Source: Variovorax sp. 54
GTDB taxonomy: Bacteria > Pseudomonadota > Gammaproteobacteria > Burkholderiales > Burkholderiaceae_C
Length of the DNA: 64,000 bases
Assembly: GCF_002754375.1 (NCBI RefSeq)
Contig: NZ_PEFF01000001.1
Location: forward strand, 2,810,501-2,874,500
Reading direction: 5' to 3'
The first letter of the stretch is position 1, and the number at the start of each line of letters is the position of its first letter. The position numbers were made by a program, and so were the translations under genes. A model generated the notes under the pieces. The model ran no database searches, had not been told where the DNA came from, and was given only the letters and a program-made list of their open reading frames with translations. Of this stretch, positions 44,126 to 53,519 are shown piece by piece.

Positions 44126-45457
44126 ATGACATTGAAATCGCTCGCTCTGACCGCCGCCCTGGTGGCCACCACCCTGGGCACGGCGCTGGCGCCGTCGCTG
44201 GTCCAGGCACAGGCCAAGGAACAGTTCTTCCCGCTGCTGGTGTACCGCACCGGCCCCTACGCACCCAACGGCACGCCCTGGGCCAACGGCAAGCAGGACT
44301 ACATCAAGTACGTCAACGCCACCGGCGGCATGAACGGCGTGAAGATCACGTACGAGGAATGCGAAACCGGCTACGCGACCGACAAGGGCGTGGAGTGCTA
44401 CGAGCGCCTGAAGGGCCGCCCGGGCGTTGCGCTGTTCGACCCGCAGGCCACCGGTATCACCTTTGCGCTGACCGACAAGGTGCCGACCGACAAGATCCCG
44501 CTCATCACGCTGGGCTACGGCCTCTCGGCCTCGCAAGACGGCGGCGTGTTCAAGTGGAACTTCCCGCTCATGGGCTCCTACTGGACCGCGGCCGACATCC
44601 TGATCCAGCACATCGGGAAAAAAGAAGGCGGCATGGACAAGCTCAAGGGCAAGAAGATCGCCCTCGTGTACCACGACTCGCCGTTCGGCAAGGAACCGAT
44701 TCCGCTGCTGCAGGAGCGCGCCAAGCAGAACGGCTTCGAGCTGTCGCTCATTCCCGTGACCGCGCCCGGCGTGGAACAGAAGTCGGCCTGGCTGCAGGTG
44801 CGCCAGTCGCGTCCCGACTTCGTGCTGCTGTGGGGCTGGGGCGTGATGAACTCCACCGCCCTGAAGGAAGCCGTGGCCACGGGCTACCCGCGCGAGAAGA
44901 TGTACGGCGTGTGGTGGGCCGGCGCCGAACCCGACGTGAAGGACGTCGGTGCCAACGCCAAGGGCTACAACGCGCTGGCGCTGAACACCTCGGGCACGCA
45001 GCCGAAGGTGATCCAGGACATCCTGAAGCAGGTGCACGACAAGGGCCAGGGCACGGGTCCGAAGGACGAAGTGGGCTCGGTGCTCTACACGCGCGGCGTG
45101 ATCATCCAGATGCTGACCATCGAAGCCGTCAAGCGCGCGCAAGAGCGCTTCGGCAAGGGCAAGGTCATGACCGGCGAGCAAGTGCGCTGGGGCATGGAGA
45201 ACCTCGCACTCGACCAGAAGAAGCTCGACGCACTGGGCTTCTCGGGCGTGATGCGTCCGGTGAGCACCTCGTGCCAGGACCACATGGGCTCGACCTGGGC
45301 GCGCGTCCACACCTGGGACGGCGCGAAGTGGGGCGGCATGTCTGATTGGTACGAGGCCGACAGCCAGATCATCAAGCCGATGGTGAAGGCGGCTGCCGAC
45401 AAGTACGCCGGCGAGAAGAAGCTGACACGCCGCGAAGCCGCGGATTGCCAATCCTGA
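44126..45457 (+). CDS. LivK-type periplasmic binding protein
   Basis: A 443-residue type-I binding protein with a signal peptide (LALTAALVATTLGTALAPSLVQA). It contains FFPLLVYRTGPYAPNGTPWA and KIALVYHDSPFGKEPIPLL. It supplies ligand to the permease; the sequence at the mouth (YRTGPYAPNG) differs from leucine binders, consistent with a non-amino-acid ligand. AAAGGAG precedes ATG 44126 by 8 bases. Two strong hairpins follow it. Confidence 0.92.
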   Translation: MTLKSLALTAALVATTLGTALAPSLVQAQAKEQFFPLLVYRTGPYAPNGTPWANGKQDYIKYVNATGGMNGVKITYEECETGYATDKGVECYERLKGRPGVALFDPQATGITFALTDKVPTDKIPLITLGYGLSASQDGGVFKWNFPLMGSYWTAADILIQHIGKKEGGMDKLKGKKIALVYHDSPFGKEPIPLLQERAKQNGFELSLIPVTAPGVEQKSAWLQVRQSRPDFVLLWGWGVMNSTALKEAVATGYPREKMYGVWWAGAEPDVKDVGANAKGYNALALNTSGTQPKVIQDILKQVHDKGQGTGPKDEVGSVLYTRGVIIQMLTIEAVKRAQERFGKGKVMTGEQVRWGMENLALDQKKLDALGFSGVMRPVSTSCQDHMGSTWARVHTWDGAKWGGMSDWYEADSQIIKPMVKAAADKYAGEKKLTRREAADCQS

Positions 45458-45484
45458 TGCACTGACCCAAAAAAGAAAGTGCCG

Positions 45485-45540
45485 TGGCGGCTCGCAAGAG
45501 CCGCCATTCGCAAGGACGGCGATGTGCCGTTCTTGCGAAT
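45485..45540 (+). other. Two tandem hairpins between the livK and livF genes
   Basis: Hairpin A is TGGCGGCTC-GCAA-GAGCCGCCA (45485-45506), nine perfect pairs with a GCAA tetraloop. Hairpin B follows at once: 45506-45520 pairs with 45526-45540 over 15 positions, one of them G-U, with a 5-nt loop. There is no T-run. Such intercistronic structures after binding-protein genes protect the upstream mRNA or attenuate the downstream gene, so LivK can be made in excess. Confidence 0.7.
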
Positions 45541-45555
45541 GCTTCGGACCACACC

Positions 45556-46368
45556 ATGAGCGAACCCAAGATCCTTCTCAACGTCAACGGCATCGAGGTT
45601 ATTTATAACCACGTGATCCTCGTGCTCAAGGGCGTGTCGCTGACCGTGCCCGAAAGCGGCATCGTCGCGCTGCTCGGCGGCAACGGCGCCGGCAAGACGA
45701 CCACCTTGCGCGCCGTGAGCAACCTGCTCGCAGGCGAACGCGGCGCCGTGACCAAGGGCACCATCGAGCTGCGCGGCGAGCGCATCGAGGCGCTGTCGCC
45801 GGCCGAGCTGGTCAAGCGCGGGCTGATCCAGGTGATGGAAGGCCGTCACTGCTTCGCCCACCTGACCATCGAAGAGAACCTGATGACCGGCGCCTACACG
45901 CGCACCGACGGCAAGGCCGCGGTGCTGGAGACGCTGGAGAAGGTCTACGCGTACTTCCCGCGCCTGAAGACGCGCCGCAGCTCGCAGGCGGCCTACACCT
46001 CGGGCGGCGAACAGCAGATGTGCGCCATCGGCCGCGCGCTGATGGCCAACCCGACGATGGTGCTGCTCGACGAGCCCTCGATGGGCCTGGCGCCGCAGAT
46101 CGTCGAAGAGGTGTTCGAGATCGTCAAAGACCTGAACACCAAGGAGAAGGTGACCTTCCTCCTGGCCGAGCAGAACACCAACATGGCGCTGCGCTATGCC
46201 GACTACGGCTACATCCTGGAGAACGGCCGCATCGTGATGGACGGCGAGGCCAAGAGCCTGCGCGAGAACGAGGACGTGAAGGAGTTCTACCTCGGCGTGG
46301 GCGGCGCGGACCGCAAGAGCTTCCGCGACGTCAAGAGCTACAAGCGGCGCAAGCGCTGGCTGGCCTGA
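45556..46368 (+). CDS. LivF-type ABC transporter ATP-binding protein
   Basis: A 270-residue ABC ATPase with Walker A GGNGAGKTT, signature TSGGEQQMCAIGRAL, Walker B MVLLDEPSMGLAP and the following AEQNTN. The C-terminus carries a basic tail (DVKSYKRRKRWLA). ATG 45556 is chosen since it begins the conserved domain and follows the tandem hairpins. Confidence 0.92.
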   Translation: MSEPKILLNVNGIEVIYNHVILVLKGVSLTVPESGIVALLGGNGAGKTTTLRAVSNLLAGERGAVTKGTIELRGERIEALSPAELVKRGLIQVMEGRHCFAHLTIEENLMTGAYTRTDGKAAVLETLEKVYAYFPRLKTRRSSQAAYTSGGEQQMCAIGRALMANPTMVLLDEPSMGLAPQIVEEVFEIVKDLNTKEKVTFLLAEQNTNMALRYADYGYILENGRIVMDGEAKSLRENEDVKEFYLGVGGADRKSFRDVKSYKRRKRWLA

Positions 46369-46414
46369 AGTACCCACCGCAGAGCGACCGAATCGATAGA
46401 CGAAGGGTACGGAC

Positions 46415-47662
46415 ATGAACGACCACTACGACCAACTGGAAATCCGCGACCCGGCCGAACGCGAACGTGACCTGCTGGCCGCGCTGCCCGGGCAGATCGC
46501 CCAGGCCCAGACCGCCTCCCCCGCGTTCACGAAGATCCTCGACGGCGTGAAACCCGGCGACGTCACCTCGCGTGAAGCACTCACGAAGCTTCCCGTCACG
46601 CGCAAGTCGGAACTGCTCGAGCTGCAGAAGGCACGCCGCGCCGACGACCCCTTCGGCGGCTTTGCGTCGATCGTGCGCGGGCCGCGCATGCCGCGCATCT
46701 TCGCGAGCCCCGGCACCATCTACGAACCCGAGGGCGAGGCGCGCGACTACTGGCGCACCGCGCGGGCGCTGCATGCGGCGGGCTTTCGCGGCGGCGAGCT
46801 GATCCACAACAGCTTCAGCTACCACATGACGCCGGCCGGCTCGATCATGGAAAGCGGCGCGCACGCCATGGGCTGCACCATCTTCGCGGGCGGCACAGGC
46901 CAGACCGAGCAGCAGCTCGAAGCCATCGTCGACCTCAAGCCCGATGGCTACGCGGGCACGCCGAGCTTTTTGAAGATCCTGCTGGAGAAGGCCGAAGAAA
47001 AGGGTCAGAAGCTGCCGTGGTTCACCAAGGCGCTCGTCTCTGGCGAGGCCTTTCCGCCCAGCCTGCATGACTGGATTGCCGCACACGGCGTGCAGGGCAT
47101 CCAGTGCTACGCCACTGCCGACCTGGGCCTCATCGCGTATGAAACCAGCGCGCGCCAGGGCCTGGTGATCGACGAGGGCGTGCTGGTCGAGATCGTGCGC
47201 CCCGGCACCGGCGACCCGGTGCCCGACGGCGAGGTGGGCGAGATCGTCGTCACCACCTTCAACCCCGACTACCCGCTGGTGCGCTTCGGCACCGGCGACC
47301 TCTCGGCCGTGCTCGCGGGCACCTGCCCCACGGGCCGCACCAACAAGCGCATCAAGGGCTGGCTCGGCCGCGCCGACCAGACCACCAAGGTGCGCGGCAT
47401 GTTCGTGCATCCGTCGCAGGTCGCCGAGGTCGTGCGGCGCTTTCCCGAGATCGTGCGTGCGCGGCTCGTGGTGTCGGGCGAGATGGGTGACGACCAGATG
47501 ACCTTCAAGCTCGAATGCGCCGGCGCGCCGGCCGGGCTCGATGCACGCGTTGCCGACGCGGTGCGCGAAGTGACCAAGCTGCGCGGCACCATCGAGCTGG
47601 TGGCGCCGGGCACCCTGCCGAACGACGGCAAGGTGATCGAGGACGCGCGCAGCTACAAGTAG
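46415..47662 (+). CDS. PaaK-like AMP-binding protein
   Basis: A 415-residue protein resembling phenylacetate-CoA ligase. Supporting segments are GYAGTPSFLKILLEKAEE, the YATADLGLIAYE motif in place of YGxTE, and the C-terminal GWLGRADQTTKVRGMFVHPSQV. The first ATP-binding loop is degenerate (FASPGTIYEPEG, not SSGTTGKP), so activity as a normal ligase is uncertain. It closes the operon and ends 10 bp inside the convergent neighbour. Confidence 0.82.
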   Translation: MNDHYDQLEIRDPAERERDLLAALPGQIAQAQTASPAFTKILDGVKPGDVTSREALTKLPVTRKSELLELQKARRADDPFGGFASIVRGPRMPRIFASPGTIYEPEGEARDYWRTARALHAAGFRGGELIHNSFSYHMTPAGSIMESGAHAMGCTIFAGGTGQTEQQLEAIVDLKPDGYAGTPSFLKILLEKAEEKGQKLPWFTKALVSGEAFPPSLHDWIAAHGVQGIQCYATADLGLIAYETSARQGLVIDEGVLVEIVRPGTGDPVPDGEVGEIVVTTFNPDYPLVRFGTGDLSAVLAGTCPTGRTNKRIKGWLGRADQTTKVRGMFVHPSQVAEVVRRFPEIVRARLVVSGEMGDDQMTFKLECAGAPAGLDARVADAVREVTKLRGTIELVAPGTLPNDGKVIEDARSYK

Positions 47663-48651
47663 GGGCGGTACAGGCGGCGCGTGATGGCGCGTGTGAGCAG
47701 CACGGTCAGTGCGAGGTAGAGCACCACAAGCACGCCCGCCAGAGCGATCAGGCTGCCCAGGCCGGACATGCCGCGCGTCGACGGAAGCATCAGCAGCAGC
47801 CACGCGACAGCGATGACGGTGCAGCCAGCGGGCACCAACACGGAGGCCAGCACCGACACGGCCAGGGCCCTGAAGGGCCGGACCCGGACCAAGCCGGGCG
47901 CAGTGCCGAGCCATCCGCCCCAGAACGCCAGTGCAAAAACCACCAGCGGCGGGGCAACCCAAAGCAGCAGGAACGCGAGTGACTCCGTGGGTGCTGCCCC
48001 GAGGGACCCGCTGCTGGCGCGCATGGCCCACCGTACCTGCAGCGACACAAACACGGCGGCGACCAGCATCGCCACCGCACGGCGTGGCGATTCGCCTGCC
48101 TGCACCTCGACTGTCGCGTCGCCGTCGCCGGACCCAGCCGTGGCCGGTGCGCGCAGCGCCACCCAGGCCGCGAACCAAACGCTCAACACCAACACGGCCA
48201 GCTTCGCCGCCTGGTACACGATCGCGGACGCGGCCACCGCGAAACTGCCGAAGACACGCTGAAGCCAGCCACCTGACAGGAGCATCGGCTCCAGTTCGTA
48301 GAGAAGCGGTCCCAGCGCGAGATGGAATAAAGCCAGCATGACGAGATAGGCCCCGGCATAGCGCACCCGCGGGCTGGGCAGTCGCGCCACGTTCGCGGCG
48401 CCACGCACCTCCAGCGCCTGACGGGCATGGCTCCAGGCCAACGCCGTCACCAGCACCCAGGTCATCGCGAAGTCGGTCATCCAAGGAATCCACACCTGCG
48501 CTTGCGCAAAGGACTCAAGCATCTGCTCGCTCTCCCACGAGCCGGCGAACTGAAACAGCGCCAAGGCCACTTCAAGGGCCAAGGTGATGAGCGCGAAATC
48601 GCGCGGCAGGCGCCACGCGTTCGCCAGGGGTGAAGCGGTGGGGGACGTCAT
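47653..48651 (-). CDS. Polytopic membrane protein (332 aa), unknown
   Basis: A 332-residue protein with about seven hydrophobic segments (for example YLVMLALFHLALGPLLY and LVPAGCTVIAVAWLLLML). It resembles the general layout of YIP1-type membrane proteins, but no clear motif is visible. It starts 20 bp after the M48-pilin gene and probably shares its transcript. Confidence 0.65.
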   Translation of the reverse strand: MTSPTASPLANAWRLPRDFALITLALEVALALFQFAGSWESEQMLESFAQAQVWIPWMTDFAMTWVLVTALAWSHARQALEVRGAANVARLPSPRVRYAGAYLVMLALFHLALGPLLYELEPMLLSGGWLQRVFGSFAVAASAIVYQAAKLAVLVLSVWFAAWVALRAPATAGSGDGDATVEVQAGESPRRAVAMLVAAVFVSLQVRWAMRASSGSLGAAPTESLAFLLLWVAPPLVVFALAFWGGWLGTAPGLVRVRPFRALAVSVLASVLVPAGCTVIAVAWLLLMLPSTRGMSGLGSLIALAGVLVVLYLALTVLLTRAITRRLYRPYL

Positions 48652-48671
48652 CGAAGTCAACGGTCGGCCAC

Positions 48672-49856
48672 TTACTTCTTGCAGCTCGCCGGCAACGCCT
48701 TGTCCTTCAACCCATCCCCCGCGCTGCAATGCCACGCAATGCCCTTGTCTGTCGATGACGGCTCCATGCGCAGCGTGCCCTTGGGCGTGGCCACCTCCAC
48801 CACCATGCTGTCCGGGTCGAGCGTGAGCGTCGCGCCGTTGGGCAGGTTGCCCGGCAGGCCGACGGCGGCCAGGGTGTCGGGGATCTCGGCCTTTTCTTCG
48901 TAGTGGCGCGTGAGCGCGGCGCGCACCGGCGCGCCCTCGGCCCAGGCCTGCGCGACGACGGCGCGGGTCTGGTACTCCTGGTAGGCGGGGATGGCTGCAG
49001 CCGCCATGACGCCGATGACAGCCACCACGATCAGCACCTCCGCCGCGCCGCCACCCGCACGCCCGGCGTAGGGCACGAAGAGCGCGAGCAGGTAGGCCAC
49101 CGGGTTGCGCTCGGGCAGCTTGGCGCCCGGATCGATGGCGCGTGCGACGCGCTTGGTGAGCCAGGGGTAGCCGCCGATCAGCTCGTGGAACGAGCCCCAG
49201 AAGCCGCGGTTGCCGGCCGACTGGGCGGCGTAGCGCTGCAGATTCACGTTGCGCCACTGCTGTGCGCCGGCGGCCAACGCCACCAGTGCGCGCGGTGCGG
49301 AGTCGACCTCGCGGCAGCAGGCGGCGCCGTGCAGGTCGCAGGTGTATTCCTTGGCACGCGCGTAGGCCGCGCCCAGCAGCGGCAGCCAGAGCACCGGCGC
49401 GCGCCAGATGTGGCCCGTGAGGTGGCCGCGGCGGATGTGGCCCAGCTCGTGGCCCATGTAGAAGTGAATGCCGTCGGGCTGCGACTCCATGGCGTCGACC
49501 ACATCGGACAGCAGCACCACGAAGTTGCGGCCGAAGAAGCGCGTGGCAAAGGCGTTGAACATGCCGTCGCCGTGCAGCAGGTAGGCCTCGGGCGGCTGCG
49601 CGATGCCCAGGCGGGTGCAGCAGTCGACAAAGCGCGCATGCAGCTCGGGCAGTTGCTGGGGCGACAGCTTCACGCCGGTGCCCTTGATCCAGGCGATGAC
49701 CGCCGACTGCGCGAACACGTAGCCGATGAAGCCCAGCAGCACATAGACGAGCGCAATGCCCAGCGTGCCGACGACGATCAGCGCCCAGGCCAGCAGGCCC
49801 AGAACGAGCGTGAGTTTGCCGAGCCAGCGCTCGCGCGGATAGACCCAGGGATCCAT
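48672..49856 (-). CDS. M48 metallopeptidase fused to a type IV pilin-like domain
   Basis: A 394-residue protein. Two helices (about residues 15-55) precede an M48 zinc peptidase domain with YMGHELGHIRRGHL (HExxH) near residue 135 and the downstream EYTCDLHGA ligand. From about residue 280 comes EVLIVVAVIGVMAAAAIPAY followed by a pilin-like alpha-helix (QTRAVVAQAWAEGAPVRAAL) and a beta domain with a Cys pair (WHCSAG, ASCKK). This joins a prepilin-like segment to a peptidase. It is intact, not a frameshift, and unusual. Confidence 0.8.
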   Translation of the reverse strand: MDPWVYPRERWLGKLTLVLGLLAWALIVVGTLGIALVYVLLGFIGYVFAQSAVIAWIKGTGVKLSPQQLPELHARFVDCCTRLGIAQPPEAYLLHGDGMFNAFATRFFGRNFVVLLSDVVDAMESQPDGIHFYMGHELGHIRRGHLTGHIWRAPVLWLPLLGAAYARAKEYTCDLHGAACCREVDSAPRALVALAAGAQQWRNVNLQRYAAQSAGNRGFWGSFHELIGGYPWLTKRVARAIDPGAKLPERNPVAYLLALFVPYAGRAGGGAAEVLIVVAVIGVMAAAAIPAYQEYQTRAVVAQAWAEGAPVRAALTRHYEEKAEIPDTLAAVGLPGNLPNGATLTLDPDSMVVEVATPKGTLRMEPSSTDKGIAWHCSAGDGLKDKALPASCKK

Positions 49857-50060
49857 TGGTTTCTTCTCCTCGATGCCGCCCGTCGGGCTGGCCTGTTTGT
49901 GGTTGTGGTCACCCCGGCGCGGGTGCGCGGGACGGGCGTGATCATGCCCCAGCATGGGGCGAAAACGGTGACATTCCTAAGGGCTATTCGGTATGGGTCA
50001 GCCCCCGGTCAGCCGATAAGATCGCGGCCCTTTCCATTTAAAAATTCCGTCGGAGACATC

Positions 50061-51035
50061 ATGAAGAAACTGTTTGCCCTTGCGGCGATTGCCGCGGCCG
50101 CCGTCGGCGCACACGCCCAGGATTTCCCCGCAGGCAAGCCCGTGACGCTGGTGGTGCCGTTCTCGGCCGGCGGCCCGACCGACCGCGTGGCCCGCGACCT
50201 GGCCGAATCGCTGCAGAAGACGCTGGGCACCACGATCATCGTGGACAACACCGCCGGTGCCGGCAGCTCGATCGGCACCGCCAAGGTGGCGCGCGCCAAC
50301 CCCGACGGCTACACGCTGCTGCTCAACCACATCGGCATGTCGACGATGCCGGCGCTGTACCGCAAGCTGCCGTTCAGCGTCGAGAACGACTTCGAATACG
50401 TCGGCATGGTCAACGAGGTGCCGATGACGCTGATCGGCAAGCCCGGCCTGCCCGCCAACAACTACAAGGAACTGGCAACCTGGATCGCCGCCAACAAGGG
50501 CAAGATCAACCTGGGCAACGCCGGCCTGGGCGCCGCCTCGCACCTGTGCGGCCTGCTGTTCCAGAGCGCACTCAAGGTCGAGATGACGCCCGTGCCGTAC
50601 AAGGGCACCGCGCCGGCCATCGCCGACCTGCTGGGCGGCCAGATCGACCTGCTGTGCGACCAGACCACCAACACCACGTCGCAGATCGAGGCCAAGAAGG
50701 TCAAGGCCTACGCCGTGACCACCAGCAAGCGCCTGACGACGCCCGCGCTGAAAGACCTGCCCACGCTGGACGAGTCGGGCCTGAAGGGTTTTGAAGTGTC
50801 GATCTGGCACGGCGTGTACGCCCCCAAGGGCACGCCCGCACCGGTGCTGAAGAAGGTCAACGAGGCCATCAAGGCCGCCATGAAGGACCCGGCCTTCATC
50901 AAGCGCCAGGAAGGCCTGGGCGCCGTGATCATCACCGACAAGCGCGTCGAGCCCGCCGAGCACAAGAAGTTCGTCTCGGCCGAAATCGCCAAGTGGGGCC
51001 CGATCATCAAGGCCGCCGGCGTGTACGCCGACTGA
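50061..51035 (+). CDS. Bug/TctC-family periplasmic solute-binding protein
   Basis: A 324-residue protein with a short signal peptide (FALAAIAAAAVGAHAQ) and Bug motifs: FPAGKPVTLVVPFSAGGPTD, VDNTAGAGSSIG, and VPYKGTAPAIADLLGGQIDL. It is paralogous to the protein at 33303 but differs in the ligand loops (an SAGG pocket in place of PPGG). The 204-bp upstream region holds the promoter; no other gene is seen there. Confidence 0.9.
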   Translation: MKKLFALAAIAAAAVGAHAQDFPAGKPVTLVVPFSAGGPTDRVARDLAESLQKTLGTTIIVDNTAGAGSSIGTAKVARANPDGYTLLLNHIGMSTMPALYRKLPFSVENDFEYVGMVNEVPMTLIGKPGLPANNYKELATWIAANKGKINLGNAGLGAASHLCGLLFQSALKVEMTPVPYKGTAPAIADLLGGQIDLLCDQTTNTTSQIEAKKVKAYAVTTSKRLTTPALKDLPTLDESGLKGFEVSIWHGVYAPKGTPAPVLKKVNEAIKAAMKDPAFIKRQEGLGAVIITDKRVEPAEHKKFVSAEIAKWGPIIKAAGVYAD

Positions 51036-51038
51036 GCT

Positions 51039-51101
51039 GTTGCTCGCCCCCAGGCTGCGCGCACTTCGTGTCGCTGCGCCAACCCCGTACCGGGGGCAAC
51101 A
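51039..51101. repeat. REP-like element after the second Bug gene
   Basis: A left arm TGTTGCTCGCCCCC (51039-51052) is the inverse of GGGGGCAACA (51092-51101) with a short insertion. Inside lies a GCTGCGCGCACTTCG and TCGCTGCGC pairing. This resembles small palindromic intergenic repeats seen in many copies in Comamonadaceae genomes, but copy number cannot be judged from one window. Confidence 0.4.
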
Positions 51102-51148
51102 CCTGAGGCCCGGCAAAGCCGGTTCCTCGGTGTTCCTGGAACTGCATG

Positions 51149-51184
51149 AAAAAGCCGCCGGCCCGAAAGGACCGGCGGCTTTTT
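51149..51184. terminator. Bidirectional terminator
   Basis: AAAAAGCCGCCGG (51149-51161) pairs perfectly with CCGGCGGCTTTTT (51172-51184) around a 10-nt loop. A-tract and T-tract lie on opposite sides, so it can end both the Bug transcript and the convergent lipoprotein gene transcript. Confidence 0.85.
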
Positions 51185-51208
51185 CAATTGCGGTGACAGC
51201 AGGAAGAA

Positions 51209-53338
51209 TCAGGGTGCCGGGACGGTCCACACCTCGAAGTTCTTGCGCACCTCGACCTGGCGCGCGGTGCGTGCCGTGAAGATGAAGCTGCTGACCGACG
51301 CGCCCTGCGCATATTGGTAGGCGTTGTTGCCGACGCTCGTGCAGTGGTTGTCGCTCTGCGAGTTCACCGGCTGGCAGGTGATGACGGCCTTGCGCGCCGA
51401 GGTGCGCACGGTGATCGAGTCGGTGAAGCGGTTGTTGTTGGGACCGCGGCCGGCCACCAGGAAGGTGGTCGGGGCGTAGGCGCCGCTGGGCACCGACCAG
51501 CCGTCCTGGTTGCCCTCGGCGCTGAAGTCGATGTTGTTGGCGTCGGGGTCGGACGGAACCGGCGCGCCGAACACGATGCCGCGCGGAACGCCGTCGATTT
51601 CCGACATCAGCTCGGCGCGCAGGGCCGGCGTCATTTCCACGGTCGGCAGTTGCGCGGCTTCGGCGACGGTCGGCACGCGTGCAAAGGTGCGCGCGTACTG
51701 CACGGGGTTGGTTCCGCCGGCTGCCAGGAAGAACTCGAACTTCCACACCGTCTGGTCGGGAATGGCACGCAGCTGCGCGTCGTCGAACTGCGGCGAAGCG
51801 AAGAGATTGCCGCTCTCGAAGCTGGCCGGGTTGCCGGTCTGCGCCGGATCGACGTAGCGCCCCGCCATGCGCCAGACCGACGTGCCCAACGCCTGGCCGC
51901 CGGCGGTGCCGTCGCTCGTGAGCACCAGGCTGTTCATCCCGGCCCGGGGCACGAGGACCACCTCGCGGCCCGCCAGCGCGGGCGAGGTTGCCACCACCTT
52001 CGAGAAGATCGGGTTGCCGCTGCCGTCGACCAGGTTGTCGACCGTGAAGTTGTAGCCCGCGGCGTGGTACTTCAGGTTCGCGTGCTTCAGGTAGTCCTTC
52101 TGCTCCTGCGTCGGGCGCACCCCCACGCGGTAGGCGTTGCTGTTGCCGGTGAGCTTGAGCGCGCCATTCACGACCTTGGCGTTGAACACGTCGTTGTCGG
52201 TGTTGCCAATGCTGTCGGTCCAGCGGTAGGTGAGCGCGACGTCGCCGCCCGGGTAGAAGTATTCGAAGTTGCCGCGGTCGTGCTTCAGGTTCGTGGGGCC
52301 GAAGCGGAACAGGCTTTCGAAGGGCCGGCGCGGGCCGCTCGACGCGCGCCCGATGTGCAGGCCGGCCGTCACGAAGCCGGCCGGGTCGTCGCCCACGAAC
52401 AGCGTGCGGCAGGCCGGCGCGACCACATTGACGGCTTCGCCGAAGGCATTGCCGTCGGCGCCGATGGTGCTGTCCACGCGCTCGTTCAGCGGCAGCGCAT
52501 AGCAGGCGTTGAGGCGGTCCAGCAGGTCTTTCACCATCGCCGGCGTGGGCGGCTGCACGAGGGCTGCGGCATCGACCGCGGGCAGCGGTGCGATGGTGCT
52601 CTCGCCGGTGCGGAAGACGATGGACACCGGCGCGCTCTCTTCGCTCGCGGGCTGCGCCTTGACGGTGATCTCGATGTTGGCGGCCGTGCCGTCGGGGCGC
52701 ACCGAGACGTTCAGCGTGTCCAGCACGCGGTCTTGTCCCGTGCCGTTGGCCTGGAAGGTGCCGTTCATCGGGTCGATGCTGAGGTTAAGCGCGTCCAGCA
52801 GCGGCTTCAGCGCGGCCACGAGCCTGGCCACCTGGTCGCTGATGGCGCCCGGCGTCACGGCGCCGGCATCGGCCTGCACGGCGGCGGCCAGCTTCGAGGG
52901 GTCGCCGTTGGGCGACAGCTGGGCCACCACGACGGTGGTCAGCGGCGTCACGTTGGTGGTGCCGGTGGCGGTGCTGGCGGTGGTGCTGTAGAGCGTGAGG
53001 TCGTCGCGCACGGCCTGGATCACCAGCGGCGCCTTGGTGCCCGCGGGCAGCACGCAGCTGTAGGTGCCTTCGGCCGGCACCGTCACTTCGCAGACCTTGG
53101 CGCCGGTCTGGTCGAACACGGTGAGCGCGGCGCCGGCAAAGGCCGCGCCGGTGGCCACGGTGCCGCTCAGCGTGCCGGGCGATTCGGCGGCGGGCGGCGT
53201 GCCGCCATTGCCGCCCGTGCCGACCGGGAATGCAAAGCCACCGCCGCCTCCGCCACCCCCTCCGCCGCCGCAGGCGCCGAGGATCAACAGGGTGGCAAGG
53301 GACAGGGCATGGGGAATTCTGGAGGTGGAGTGAGGCAT
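51209..53338 (-). CDS. Large secreted lipoprotein with a poly-glycine linker (709 aa)
   Basis: The N-terminus has a lipoprotein signal (LSLATLLILGAC) with Cys23, followed by eleven glycines, then a Gly/Pro linker. A beta-sandwich carboxypeptidase-like or Big-like repeat may follow (LSGTVATGAAFAGAALTVFDQTGAKV). The rest is a long, mostly beta protein without motifs I recognise, with scattered Cys and FDPEL-free surface-type composition. It is probably exposed on the outer membrane. No neighbour suggests a role. Confidence 0.75.
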   Translation of the reverse strand: MPHSTSRIPHALSLATLLILGACGGGGGGGGGGGFAFPVGTGGNGGTPPAAESPGTLSGTVATGAAFAGAALTVFDQTGAKVCEVTVPAEGTYSCVLPAGTKAPLVIQAVRDDLTLYSTTASTATGTTNVTPLTTVVVAQLSPNGDPSKLAAAVQADAGAVTPGAISDQVARLVAALKPLLDALNLSIDPMNGTFQANGTGQDRVLDTLNVSVRPDGTAANIEITVKAQPASEESAPVSIVFRTGESTIAPLPAVDAAALVQPPTPAMVKDLLDRLNACYALPLNERVDSTIGADGNAFGEAVNVVAPACRTLFVGDDPAGFVTAGLHIGRASSGPRRPFESLFRFGPTNLKHDRGNFEYFYPGGDVALTYRWTDSIGNTDNDVFNAKVVNGALKLTGNSNAYRVGVRPTQEQKDYLKHANLKYHAAGYNFTVDNLVDGSGNPIFSKVVATSPALAGREVVLVPRAGMNSLVLTSDGTAGGQALGTSVWRMAGRYVDPAQTGNPASFESGNLFASPQFDDAQLRAIPDQTVWKFEFFLAAGGTNPVQYARTFARVPTVAEAAQLPTVEMTPALRAELMSEIDGVPRGIVFGAPVPSDPDANNIDFSAEGNQDGWSVPSGAYAPTTFLVAGRGPNNNRFTDSITVRTSARKAVITCQPVNSQSDNHCTSVGNNAYQYAQGASVSSFIFTARTARQVEVRKNFEVWTVPAP

Positions 53339-53519
53339 CGTGGGTCTCTCGAAAAGGGAAAGGGCCTGGGCAGCAACCGAGGGCGCTGCAAACAATAGCT
53401 TTCGCTTTTGGAAATCAAATGATGCAAATGCACCATTCTTGAAACCCTGCGGCCGAGCCCCGCGCGCGTCCCCGGAACATGGGATGGGCAGGGGGCGAGG
53501 CGGCTGGAAGACTCCGCGC

